Origin: Pseudomonas benzenivorans
GTDB lineage: Bacteria > Pseudomonadota > Gammaproteobacteria > Pseudomonadales > Pseudomonadaceae
DNA length: 64,000 nucleotides
Direction: 5' to 3'
NCBI RefSeq assembly: GCF_024397895.1
Contig: NZ_CP073346.1
Span: 1,364,001-1,428,000 of the forward strand
Position numbers and translations under genes: made by a program. Below are positions 1 to 6,214 of this stretch, piece by piece (the first letter of the stretch is position 1; each line of letters starts with the position of its first letter). The notes beneath the pieces are model-generated. The model ran no database searches. It was not told the DNA's origin and saw nothing but the letters and a program-made list of their open reading frames with translations.

Positions 1-148
1 TATCGCCCAGCGAAGCGCCCTTGGCGACCGGAACAAACTCGGGATAGAAGCCGGGAAGAACCATACTGTCTGGCAGCTGTGACGCTCTGTTGTCGGCACC
101 TATCTTGTCCATAGGGATGGGGATAATGACTTTAATACGATGGTCCAC
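1..148 (-). CDS. Asp/Glu/hydantoin racemase-family protein, N-terminal part
   Basis: This reading frame runs off the left edge, so only its first 49 codons are visible. It begins with GTG at 148, behind a strong GGGAGG ribosome site 5 nt upstream. The N-terminus contains IKVIIPIPMDKIGA, then VLPGFYPEFVPVAKGA, which resembles the first beta-strand and following loop of the Asp/Glu/hydantoin racemase superfamily (cofactor-independent, two catalytic cysteines). The catalytic cysteines are not in view, so function cannot be confirmed. A relic of a similar protein lies at 723-891 on the other strand. The family assignment rests on a short stretch and is tentative. Confidence 0.5.
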   Translation of the reverse strand, partial: MDHRIKVIIPIPMDKIGADNRASQLPDSMVLPGFYPEFVPVAKGASLGD

Positions 149-722
149 AAATACCTCCCGTTATTACCGAAGCGAAATTCTATTAATCACAACTTGATCT
201 ACTAGCAAGTACTAGGCCAACCGCTCACAGCCAACTCAACTTGTTGATTTAATTATATTTATTTAAATAGCCAGAACAGAGAAAATTCCAATTCGGAGAA
301 TTATTTTTCAAATTGAAATACTGGAAACTAAAGCAGGCGGACTACTCCAGGCCACCCCCAGGAAGAATGAGATGCCATCGCATTGCAACTGAACATGCGT
401 CCGCGCAAACGCTTCGACTTCAAGATCCCTATCGAAGTCATCAATGAGGTGATGCAGAAAACCATGGCTATACGGCATGATGCTCTAGTTTCAATTCAAT
501 AGCGTATTGCAACCATCTTCCGCACCCCGAATCTTTCAGATTGCATCCAAGTCTTTCTATATGAATCGCGATCCATTCGAGTTATATTTTAGAAACAAAT
601 AAATCTATATAAATCATCAGCTTATTTTCCTATGGGATATGGCATTTCTTTTGCTTGGTCTTGGTTAAATAAAGCCCGTGCCAAGGTATTTTACGCAACG
701 GTTATTTCTCTAGGAGACCAGC
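149..722. other. AT-rich stretch with no intact gene
   Basis: This stretch is clearly richer in A and T than the rest of the window, which suggests foreign DNA. The only coding trace I can read is the IS30-type transposase tail at 371-502. The part at 580-722 is very AT-rich and ends in a possible ribosome site (TAGGAGA) just before the ATG of the racemase relic, so it may once have carried that gene's promoter. Confidence 0.5.
371..502 (+). pseudogene. IS30-family transposase, C-terminal remnant
   Basis: After an in-frame stop at 368-370 the frame reads DAIALQLNMRPRKRFDFK, then PIEVINEVMQK, ending at TAG 500-502. The block NMRPRKRFDFK followed by P-x-E-V is the characteristic C-terminus of IS30-family DDE transposases. 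The catalytic DDE region and the N-terminal helix-turn-helix are missing and no terminal inverted repeat is visible, so this is a dead fragment of about 43 codons. It marks past insertion activity at the left side of the island. Confidence 0.6.
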
Positions 723-891
723 ATGGCTCGTACGTATCAGGATTGTTACCCCCATCCACCGGTCCCATGCCTACCTGAGTGAGCATCTGCCCATTCCAGT
801 GATCATTCCTGTCTTAGTGTCCTACAAGCTCTGTGAACTACTCCTGAGCTTGGGGCTTAAACAGAGTCGCAAGGCTTATCCCGCTCTGTAG
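723..891 (+). pseudogene. Racemase-family relic, internally deleted
   Basis: An ATG at 723 follows TAGGAGA, but its frame stops after 19 codons. One frame over, the DNA reads VRIRIVTPI, like the N-terminus of hydantoin/Asp-Glu racemases, and continues without interruption into YLSEHLPIPVIIPVL and LLLSLGLKQSRKAY before TAG at 889-891. The second part looks like the C-terminal end of the same family (helix, PVI strand, then a leucine-rich helix ending LGLKTSK-like). So the start and end seem to survive while the middle, with both catalytic cysteines, is deleted and the start is frameshifted. Identification from memory of the family; moderate confidence. Confidence 0.45.
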
Positions 892-979
892 AACCTAAAT
901 GACGCTGCTTATTAAGGCCTTTCCGGAAAACTAGTCCAATAAAAGAAGGAGGTGCATTATGAGTAATATTTAAGAAAAT

Positions 980-1002
980 GGTCCGTCCCACGACGACGGA
1001 CC
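980..1002 (-). terminator. Probable intrinsic terminator (minus strand)
   Basis: GGTCCGTC at 980-987 pairs with GACGGACC at 995-1002 around a 7-nt loop. Read on the minus strand the hairpin is followed by ATTTTCTT. It lies 1 nt beyond the stop of the small minus-strand ORF 1004-1240, which slightly supports that ORF being transcribed. Confidence 0.55.
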
Positions 1003-1003
1003 A

Positions 1004-1240
1004 CTAACCAGAACAAGAAAAAAGGATAAGCACAACAATCCAACCCATGATATCTAGCCGGCTTGATGTTTCTTCGCCTGGTAGTTCACTTAATATCAAC
1101 ACTATCATCGCGAAAAATTCGCTTACCACTATTATTGAATCCGTTAAGTTTCTCGCCGCTCTTATAGACAACGCCGAACATTGACCAAGAATATTCAGAA
1201 AAGGCGCATATCCCTCACCGGCTTCGAGCACGAAGTTCAA
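1004..1240 (-). CDS. Possible small membrane protein
   Basis: A 78-residue frame starting at TTG 1240 with no good ribosome site. It holds two hydrophobic stretches, SIIVVSEFFAMIVLILS near residues 34-52 and IMGWIVVLILFSC at the C-terminus, so if made it would be a two-helix membrane protein. It is followed directly by a terminator-like hairpin. I recognise no family. The AT-rich base composition and weak start leave it doubtful. Confidence 0.25.
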   Translation of the reverse strand: MNFVLEAGEGYAPFLNILGQCSALSIRAARNLTDSIIVVSEFFAMIVLILSELPGEETSSRLDIMGWIVVLILFSCSG

Positions 1241-1346
1241 CTAGATTGTCGACGGGAGTTCCCGGAAGTAAATTTTTTTTCACTTTCCGTGAAAACAAAA
1301 ACTATTCCGGACGTTTCATCTCATTTGCTTGGGGCAGAGTGATACC

Positions 1347-1718
1347 ATGACACCAGATCTAAATACTGGCCTTGTAGAAGCCACACAGAATAGCGCAACA
1401 ATTTGCAACGAAGCGTGGACACTGGATTACGAACGGCGTGTTCTATCAAGGGCGCGCCAAGAAATAACACTAACAAAAACAGAGGTAGTTATCTTACAAA
1501 GCTTCGTTGTCCGTGAGCAGCGCGCGCTTAATAAGTCCGAGCTTTTTGCCTGTCTAGGCAAAAAGCCGGACAGCTATACGGGATTAAATATGTGCATATA
1601 CAGACTTCAGAGTAAGTTCAATAGGCACGCGGACGGAGCGGATCTATTTAGATCGATCCGCCATCGTGGGTATTGTTTAGTACAAGAAATTAAAATACGC
1701 GACCAGGGTAGACCTTAA
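1347..1718 (+). CDS. Stand-alone OmpR/PhoB-type winged-helix regulator
   Basis: A 123-residue protein consisting essentially of one DNA-binding domain. WTLDYERRVLSRARQEITLT is the N-terminal beta-sheet, LTKTEVVILQSFV the first helix, ALNKSELFACLG the second, TGLNMCIYRLQSKF the recognition helix and FRSIRHRGYCL the C-terminal wing, all typical of the Trans_reg_C family. There is no receiver domain or membrane segment, unlike response regulators and ToxR/CadC proteins. I chose ATG 1347 over TTG 1329 because GGGGCAG lies at a usable distance before it. It is followed at 122 nt by the EamA transporter on the same strand and could regulate it; targets are unknown. Confidence 0.7.
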   Translation: MTPDLNTGLVEATQNSATICNEAWTLDYERRVLSRARQEITLTKTEVVILQSFVVREQRALNKSELFACLGKKPDSYTGLNMCIYRLQSKFNRHADGADLFRSIRHRGYCLVQEIKIRDQGRP

Positions 1719-1864
1719 GGGGTGGTTCCAACCTCAGTTTTACCGGCCACTGAGCCCGGAGGTAATCTGTATCTTGGACAAACCTTAGGGCCGAATTCAG
1801 GTAATGTAATACCTTAAAAGTTTGCACAACGCCGTAGAAATAATAACAAACCTAGGGTGAAGTA

Positions 1865-2743
1865 ATGAATCGAGCTTGGGTAATCCTTATGGCAGCTTTG
1901 CCGCCGTCAATCTGGGGCAGCACCTACTTGGTAACCACCGAATGTCTACCGGCGGATAAACCGTTGACGGCGGCGGTGTTGCGTATTCTGCCGGTGGGCT
2001 TGCTGCTGGTGCTATTCAATCGACATTGGCCGCGTCCTGAACAATGGCTGAAATTGCTGGTACTCAGCTTACTATGCATGTCGTTGCTGCATTGGCCGCT
2101 GTTTGTCAGCGCTTATCGTCTACCTGGCGGGCTGGCGGCATTGTTGATTTGTGCTCAACCGCTGATCGTTCTGGTTCTGGGCTATCTGCTGTTTCAGCAA
2201 CGAACCAAGGCACGCATTCTACTTGCCTCCTTGATTGGCTTGGCCGGTGTGGCGCTGGTGCTGGTATCGCCCAGCCGCTTGGTTTGGGACACCCTCGGTA
2301 TATTGGCGGCCGCGTTGGCGGCGTGCAGCATGGCATTGGGCACGCTGTTGATCCGTCGTTGGCAGTTAAACATCCCGGTGTGGGCATTTACAGGCTGGCA
2401 GTTGCTATTAGGTGGCCTGTTGCTGCTGCCGTTTATGTATTGGTTCGAGCAGCCTCTGCCAACCCTGCAAGCTAAGCACGTGGGCGGTTATCTGTACCTG
2501 GCCGTGCTGGGTACGCTGATTCCTTACCTGCTTTGGTTTAGCGCCATGCGCTCTCTGGAGCCGGTGCTGATTTCAATATTTTTGCTGCTAAGTCCGCTGT
2601 CGGCACTTACGCTCGGTTACTTTTTCTTGGATCAAACGCTGACCCTGTGGCAGCTAGCGGGCGCCTTAACGGTATTTGCCGGCATTGTGCTAAGCCAATA
2701 CACAACTCGGCCGCGTGCTTCGATAACAACAATAAAGACCTGA
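1865..2743 (+). CDS. EamA/DMT-family inner-membrane transporter
   Basis: A 292-residue polytopic protein with about ten hydrophobic helices in two repeated halves, the EamA (drug/metabolite transporter) layout. SIWGSTYLVTTE near the N-terminus and LGTLIPYLLWFSAMRSLEP in the second half are typical EamA signatures. Such proteins usually export amino acids, metabolites or toxic compounds; the substrate cannot be read from sequence. ATG 1865 follows AGGGTGA. Its GC content is intermediate between the AT-rich flank and the island genes. It may be regulated by the winged-helix protein just upstream. Confidence 0.8.
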   Translation: MNRAWVILMAALPPSIWGSTYLVTTECLPADKPLTAAVLRILPVGLLLVLFNRHWPRPEQWLKLLVLSLLCMSLLHWPLFVSAYRLPGGLAALLICAQPLIVLVLGYLLFQQRTKARILLASLIGLAGVALVLVSPSRLVWDTLGILAAALAACSMALGTLLIRRWQLNIPVWAFTGWQLLLGGLLLLPFMYWFEQPLPTLQAKHVGGYLYLAVLGTLIPYLLWFSAMRSLEPVLISIFLLLSPLSALTLGYFFLDQTLTLWQLAGALTVFAGIVLSQYTTRPRASITTIKT

Positions 2744-2833
2744 TCAGATGTGAGCCCCATATAGAGTACTCCCGTTACCCGTTGCTGATATTGCCACTCA
2801 AATTTTTCAGTCAAGGACTGACTTATACGCTGA

Positions 2834-3115
2834 ACTCGTGGGGTCAGCCAGGTACGTGGTTCGGCGGTGGATTTGTTCAACCTGTACAGCGCCGAGGAGG
2901 AAACCCTGGAGGGCTTCGACAGCATTGTCCTCGCGGTGCGCCATCTGCCGGTGACCGACCTGTACCACGCGCTTAAGGTCGAGCTTGAGAATGTCCATCG
3001 CGTGGGCGATTGCGTGGTACCGCGTAAGACTGATCACGCAATCTTCGAGGAATTCCTGGCCGGTCGGGAGATATTCGACAACTGGAAGCGTTACATAGAA
3101 CCGGGCTCAATTGAG
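2834..3115 (+). pseudogene. FMN/FAD oxidoreductase C-terminal fragment (dimethylglycine/TMA dehydrogenase-like)
   Basis: After a stop at 2831-2833 the frame reads VDLFNLYSAEEETLEGFDS, IVLAVRHLP, then RVGDCVVPRKTDHAIFEEFLA. The pattern GFDSIVLA...GDC..PRK.D.AI.EG..AGR is the C-terminal nucleotide-binding domain of the old-yellow-enzyme/2,4-dienoyl-CoA reductase group that includes trimethylamine dehydrogenase and bacterial DgcA. Only about 90 residues remain; the FMN barrel and Fe-S cysteines are absent. The frame then continues a short way into the tnsA relic, so the join lies near 3110-3140. It is a fossil without function. Confidence 0.6.
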
Positions 3116-3514
3116 CAACTCAACGGCCCGATCGACTGTCGGGCGCTGGGGATCATCGAAATCCACAAGAAAATCGCTGGTCAGAACCTGCGAGGTGCCC
3201 TGGTAGCAACCATGGGGAAGGCCAAGCTCCTCAGCGAGGCGCTCCGTATCTTCGACCCGCATCGGAAACTGTTCACGGATATCGGTGACATGGGGAGACC
3301 GATCCAATGTCAGGAAGATGGCAAGCTCGAGATCGGATAGAAGGTGGTGAAGACGTCGCGTCTTGCTACCGGGGAGGCGGTGGGAACGGCCCTGCGAAGA
3401 TACATCCCTGGTGTAGATGAAAGGCTTGTAGTCCGGTCCCTGGCCTTGGCCACGGCCCTCCTTTAGCCTTCGATCGATCTGGGCCCGGGTCAGTCCCTTG
3501 AATGTTCCAGACAT
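3107..3514 (-). pseudogene. Tn7-like TnsA endonuclease, truncated
   Basis: 135 codons from ATG 3514. GRGQGQGPDYKPFIYTRDV, SSQGRSHRLPG, HHLLSDLELAIFL, VTDIREQFP and TSDFLVDF match the N-terminal catalytic domain of TnsA, the restriction-like nuclease that cuts the 5' transposon ends. The Glu in SDLELA and the Asp in TSDFL of the active site are present, but the frame leaves homology right after DDPQRPTV and stops, so the catalytic Lys in the following strand and the TnsC-binding C-terminal domain are gone (a full TnsA is about 270 residues). It reads away from the transposon end at 3634, the normal tnsA position. tnsB, tnsC and tnsD are absent. Confidence 0.8.
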
Positions 3515-3569
3515 GATAAAGCCACCATCCGCTGTGTAGATCATCTCAACATAGCGGATAGTGGCTTAG

Positions 3570-3634
3570 GATGAAACTCTATTAATACGGATGATACTTT
3601 ATTCGCACCGATGAGACTTTATTTAGCTCCCACA
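3570..3634. mobile_element. End of a Tn7-like transposon with TnsB-type repeats
   Basis: Read on the minus strand from 3634 the DNA begins TGTGGGAGCTAAATAAAGTC, closely resembling the TGTGGG...AATAAAGTCT terminus of Tn7. Three direct repeats of the form GATGA-A/T/G-ACTNTATT lie at 3570-3584, 3590-3604 and 3610-3624, exactly 20 bp apart, the arrangement expected of TnsB-binding sites. The truncated tnsA lies immediately inside. The other end is not in the window, so the element is dead. The end sits 18 bp before the -35 of the metal operon promoter. Confidence 0.8.
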
Positions 3635-3652
3635 AAACCACACTTCTTTTGC

Positions 3653-3684
3653 TTGACTCTGGAGTGGGCTCCAAGGTCTATCGT
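3653..3684 (+). promoter_or_regulatory. MerR/ZntR-type promoter of the metal operon
   Basis: TTGACT at 3653-3658 and TATCGT at 3679-3684 are separated by 20 bp, the over-long spacer typical of MerR-activated promoters. The spacer contains the dyad CTGGAGTGGGCTCCAAGG. The whole arrangement closely resembles the zntA-type promoter as I remember it. The likely activator is the MerR-family protein encoded at 4050-4481, so the operon would be induced by a divalent metal. Confidence 0.8.
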
Positions 3685-3769
3685 CAAATTAGCGTGACGG
3701 ATTGAGGGAGGTCGCCTACCTCTGAGTCCAGCGCTACCTGGAAACTATCGACATAGGAGGAGCGACAGC

Positions 3770-4039
3770 ATGGCTACGCAACGTCAGATCGAAGTTTTCA
3801 GCGCAGGTTGTCCCGCTTGCGAGGAGGTCGTAGCGCTCATCCAGAACGCGGCTTGTCCATCTTGCGAAGTTCATGTACTGGACATGCGCCAAACCGCCGT
3901 CGCCCAACGCGCCAGGGCGCTGGGCGTGCGTTCGGTGCCGGCCGTGGTTATCGACGGCAAGCTGGCCGATTGCTGCGCCAACCGTGGGATTGATGAAGGC
4001 ATATTGCGCGCAGCCGGTCTGGGCCGGCCACTGCCCTAG
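3770..4039 (+). CDS. Small thioredoxin-fold protein of the metal operon
   Basis: An 89-residue protein with IEVFSAGCPACEE at the N-terminus (a CPAC redox or metal-binding pair), a second pair CPSC at residues 31-34, VRSVPAVVIDGKLADCC (the cis-proline strand of a thioredoxin/glutaredoxin fold followed by a CC pair) and no signal peptide. It has six cysteines in all. It is the first gene of the operon, behind AGGAGGAG, and is probably a cytoplasmic thiol carrier or metal-binding protein. Similar small proteins occur near heavy-metal MerR regulators. The exact role is unknown. Confidence 0.7.
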   Translation: MATQRQIEVFSAGCPACEEVVALIQNAACPSCEVHVLDMRQTAVAQRARALGVRSVPAVVIDGKLADCCANRGIDEGILRAAGLGRPLP

Positions 4040-4049
4040 CGGCGTGGCG

Positions 4050-4481
4050 ATGCTCACCATCGGCCAACTCGGTCGGCTGGCCGCGGTCAGCCCCGATACC
4101 CTGCGTTACTACCAGAACGAGGGTTTGTTGCAGCCAGATGGCAAGAGCGCTGCCGGCTATCGGCTGTACACAGCTGCCGCCGCCCAGCGGATTCGCTTCA
4201 TCAAACACGCCCAGGAGTGCGGTTTTTCACTGGCCGAGATCCGCGAACTGCTGACCCTGCGTCATAGCGAATCGGCGTGCTGCGGCGATGTCCGCCGTCT
4301 GGCGGTCGAGAAGAAGCTGCTGCTCGAACACAAGATTCGCGCGATGCAGGCGATGTCCACGGCACTCGACCGGTTGATCACCGATTGCAATGATGAGGCC
4401 GGCCCGGTAGACGACTGTCCGATTCTAGCCGCGCTGGATCAGGCCGATGCGCCGGCGCCACCCCGTGGAGGCCGAGCATGA
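4050..4481 (+). CDS. MerR-family heavy-metal-responsive regulator (ZntR/PbrR-like)
   Basis: A 143-residue MerR-family activator. MLTIGQLGRLAAVSPDTLRY is the helix-turn-helix, GYRLYTAAAAQRIRFI the wing, and a long dimerisation helix follows. Metal ligands can be proposed: CC in the ESACCGD segment, DC in LITDCND, and C in DDCPILAAL, the order seen in ZntR/CadR/PbrR (Zn, Cd, Pb) rather than in MerR proper. ATG 4050 starts 11 nt after the previous stop without a clear ribosome site, so translation is probably coupled. It lies inside the operon it is expected to control, unlike the usual divergent arrangement. The inducing metal is inferred. Confidence 0.8.
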   Translation: MLTIGQLGRLAAVSPDTLRYYQNEGLLQPDGKSAAGYRLYTAAAAQRIRFIKHAQECGFSLAEIRELLTLRHSESACCGDVRRLAVEKKLLLEHKIRAMQAMSTALDRLITDCNDEAGPVDDCPILAALDQADAPAPPRGGRA

Positions 4482-4750
4482 AGGTCGAACTGCTCCAGCT
4501 TGCAGGCTGCGATCGCTGCTGCGATGCCCGCCTGGACTTGCAGGCGGAGGCACAACGCCTACTGGGCGCCGAACTGGAGTGGCGCGAAGTAGATGCGCTG
4601 GTCGAGTTGGACTATGCCGTCGAACTGGGTGTGCTGTCCCTGCCAGCACTCGCCATCGATGGCCAACTGGTGTTCGCTTCGCTGCCAACGCCTGCGCAAC
4701 TGGCTGCCGAACTGCGCAGGCGACTGGGAGAACGTCCCGATGGAGCTTGA
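4478..4750 (+). CDS. Second small thioredoxin-like protein
   Basis: A 90-residue protein overlapping the regulator gene by ATGA. It starts KVELLQLAGCDRCCDARLDL, with a CDRC motif plus an adjacent cysteine at the position of a thioredoxin CXXC, and has SLPALAIDGQLVF, the cis-proline strand. No signal peptide. It resembles thin thioredoxin-like or DUF-type thiol proteins and is paired with the first gene of the operon, so the operon carries two different cytoplasmic Cys-rich partners. Its 3' end overlaps the next gene. Confidence 0.6.
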   Translation: MKVELLQLAGCDRCCDARLDLQAEAQRLLGAELEWREVDALVELDYAVELGVLSLPALAIDGQLVFASLPTPAQLAAELRRRLGERPDGA

Positions 4751-5435
4751 GGCGCTGCGCTTGGCGATTACCCAGGGCACCCTCGTCGCCGTTGGCCTGA
4801 GCCTCATGGCGGGTCTGTTCTTCAGCCTGAGTCCCCTGGCTTTGGCGGCGCTGCCGGTGCCGCTCGCTTATGTCACCCGTGCCCGTTCGCCTCAGGATGC
4901 CGCTCGCTATGGCCTGAGTTTCATCGCCGGCATGCTCGCGGCCCTGGCTCTGCTGGGCCTGTTGGCCGGCTTGGGCGGTGGCTGGGTGCAGGATTTGCTG
5001 GGGCGCTATTGGGGTCTTGTCCTTGGACCCTGGCTGATCCTGCTTGGGCTACTGTGGTTGGGTCGAATCAGGCTGTCCTTGCCTGCCCCGGGCTTCAAGG
5101 CCAGACGACCCAGCACGGCCTGGGGCGCTTTTGCACTGGGCGTACCGTTCTCGGTGGCGGTGTGCCCGGTGTGCGCGCCGGCGCTGATCGTCCTGCTGGG
5201 AGCAGCCGCCGCAAGTGGATCACCGGCATTGGGCGCACTGCTGCTGGCCAGTTTCGCCGTGGGTCGTGCAATACCGCTGGCGATCGCGACCACGGCTGTC
5301 GGAGGGCTGCAACAGTTGCAAGCGGTGGCTCGATTCGGCCAGCTCTACGAGCTGTGCGGCGGCATTGGCTTGGTGCTGACCGGGCTGTACCTGCTCAACG
5401 CCTATTTCAGGTTCCTGCCCGCACTGGCGGGTTAG
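4740..5435 (+). CDS. CcdA/DsbD-like membrane protein with atypical cysteines
   Basis: A 231-residue protein with six predicted helices arranged like CcdA and the DsbD membrane domain, which carry electrons across the inner membrane using one cysteine in helix 1 and one in helix 4. Here the helix-1 motif, normally S-P-C near a proline-rich turn, reads LSPLALAALPVPLAYV, so that cysteine is replaced by Leu. Helix 4 reads VPFSVAVCPVCAPALI, with a CPVC pair. Ordinary disulfide relay is therefore unlikely, and a metal-conducting or metal-binding role in the operon is plausible. ATG 4740 overlaps the previous gene by 11 nt. Confidence 0.7.
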   Translation: MELEALRLAITQGTLVAVGLSLMAGLFFSLSPLALAALPVPLAYVTRARSPQDAARYGLSFIAGMLAALALLGLLAGLGGGWVQDLLGRYWGLVLGPWLILLGLLWLGRIRLSLPAPGFKARRPSTAWGAFALGVPFSVAVCPVCAPALIVLLGAAAASGSPALGALLLASFAVGRAIPLAIATTAVGGLQQLQAVARFGQLYELCGGIGLVLTGLYLLNAYFRFLPALAG

Positions 5436-5446
5436 GCACAAACGCC

Positions 5447-5872
5447 ATGGCCCGTTTAGCTCGCCACAACAGCACCCCGCAGGTCGAACCTGCTCCCCCA
5501 GGGTCAGTGTTGCGCTGGCTGGCACTGCTGTCTTCATCGGGCACCCTGATCTGTTGCGCGCTGCCGATTCTGCTGGTGTCCCTCGGCCTCGGCACCGCCG
5601 TGGCCGCCCTGACCGCCGAGTTACCGCTGCTCATCACCCTGGTCGAATACAAAGCCTGGGTGTTTGCCGTCTCGGCCGCGCTACTGGCGGTGGCCGGCTA
5701 CAGCACCTTTCGCCCTAGCCGGCTATGCCCAGTCGACCCGGCGCTGGCCGCGGCTTGCCAGCGCGCGCAGCGCTTGAGTGCACGGTTGTTCTGGCTGTCG
5801 CTGACGATCTGGAGCCTGGGCTTCTTGATGGCCTATCTCGCCTTGCCGGTACGTATCTGGCTGGGCGAATGA
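5447..5872 (+). CDS. merT: MerT-like inner-membrane metal transport protein
   Basis: 141 residues with three hydrophobic segments. Helix 1 contains GTLICCALPILLVSLGLG with the vicinal CC pair used by MerT to accept Hg(II) from MerP. After helix 2 a cytoplasmic loop reads RPSRLCPVDPALAAACQ, matching the position of the second MerT cysteine pair, followed by helix 3. Length and layout are close to MerT (about 116 residues) with a longer N-terminal tail. It would move a soft metal ion inward, presumably handing it to the cytoplasmic thiol proteins of the operon. No merA is present, so the fate of the metal is unclear. The symbol denotes similarity, not proven function. Confidence 0.7.
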   Translation: MARLARHNSTPQVEPAPPGSVLRWLALLSSSGTLICCALPILLVSLGLGTAVAALTAELPLLITLVEYKAWVFAVSAALLAVAGYSTFRPSRLCPVDPALAAACQRAQRLSARLFWLSLTIWSLGFLMAYLALPVRIWLGE

Positions 5873-5899
5873 AGCCTCCACCCGAAACGGAGGGACTCG

Positions 5900-6214
5900 A
5901 TGAAAACGCTCAATATGAAATCACTGCTTACCCTGCTGCTATGCCTGCCAGTTCTGGCCTGGGGCATCCAGCGTCAGGTGGTAGAGATCGAGGTACGCGG
6001 CCTTACCTGCCCGTTCTGCGTCTACGGCTTGTCGCAAAACCTCAACAAGGTGCCAGGCGTAGACAAGGCCGAGGTCGATCTCGACGCACGCCGTGCCCGG
6101 ATCGAGCTGAGCCCAGGACAGACGCCCAACATCGAGCAGTTCAGAGCCATCATCCGCGACGCCGGTTTCACCCCGGGCGAGGCCCGAGTGCATAGCGAGG
6201 AGCTGAGCCCATGA
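5900..6214 (+). CDS. merP: MerP-like periplasmic heavy-metal-associated protein
   Basis: 104 residues. An N-terminal signal peptide (MKSLLTLLLCLPVLAWG) precedes a single HMA domain: VVEIEVRGLTCPFC, then KVPGVDKAEVDLDARRARI. The GxTCxxC metal site is present as GLTCPFC. Layout and length fit MerP, the periplasmic scavenger that passes Hg(II) to MerT. A C-terminal extension of about 15 residues is extra. It follows the MerT-like gene, the usual merTP order, behind a GGAGG ribosome site. Confidence 0.75.
   Translation: MKTLNMKSLLTLLLCLPVLAWGIQRQVVEIEVRGLTCPFCVYGLSQNLNKVPGVDKAEVDLDARRARIELSPGQTPNIEQFRAIIRDAGFTPGEARVHSEELSP

Larger units (their letters stand above)
892..1346. other. Intergenic stretch with a decayed gene start
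   Basis: AT-rich DNA. At 946-973 an almost perfect ribosome site (AAGGAGGT) precedes ATG at 959, but the frame ends after four codons (MSNI, stop), which looks like the start of a lost gene. A weak minus-strand ORF and a hairpin are listed separately. Confidence 0.4.

Noticed and set aside
3570..3634. Regular 20-bp-period repeats as a mini CRISPR array
   Set aside because: Repeats are only 15 bp with 5-bp gaps and sit inside a Tn7-type terminus next to tnsA, so TnsB-binding sites explain them; no cas genes are near.
5447..6214. MerT/MerP genes as evidence for a classical mercury-resistance operon
   Set aside because: No merA, merB or merD is in the window and the regulator and promoter look ZntR/PbrR-like, so the metal cannot be assumed to be mercury.
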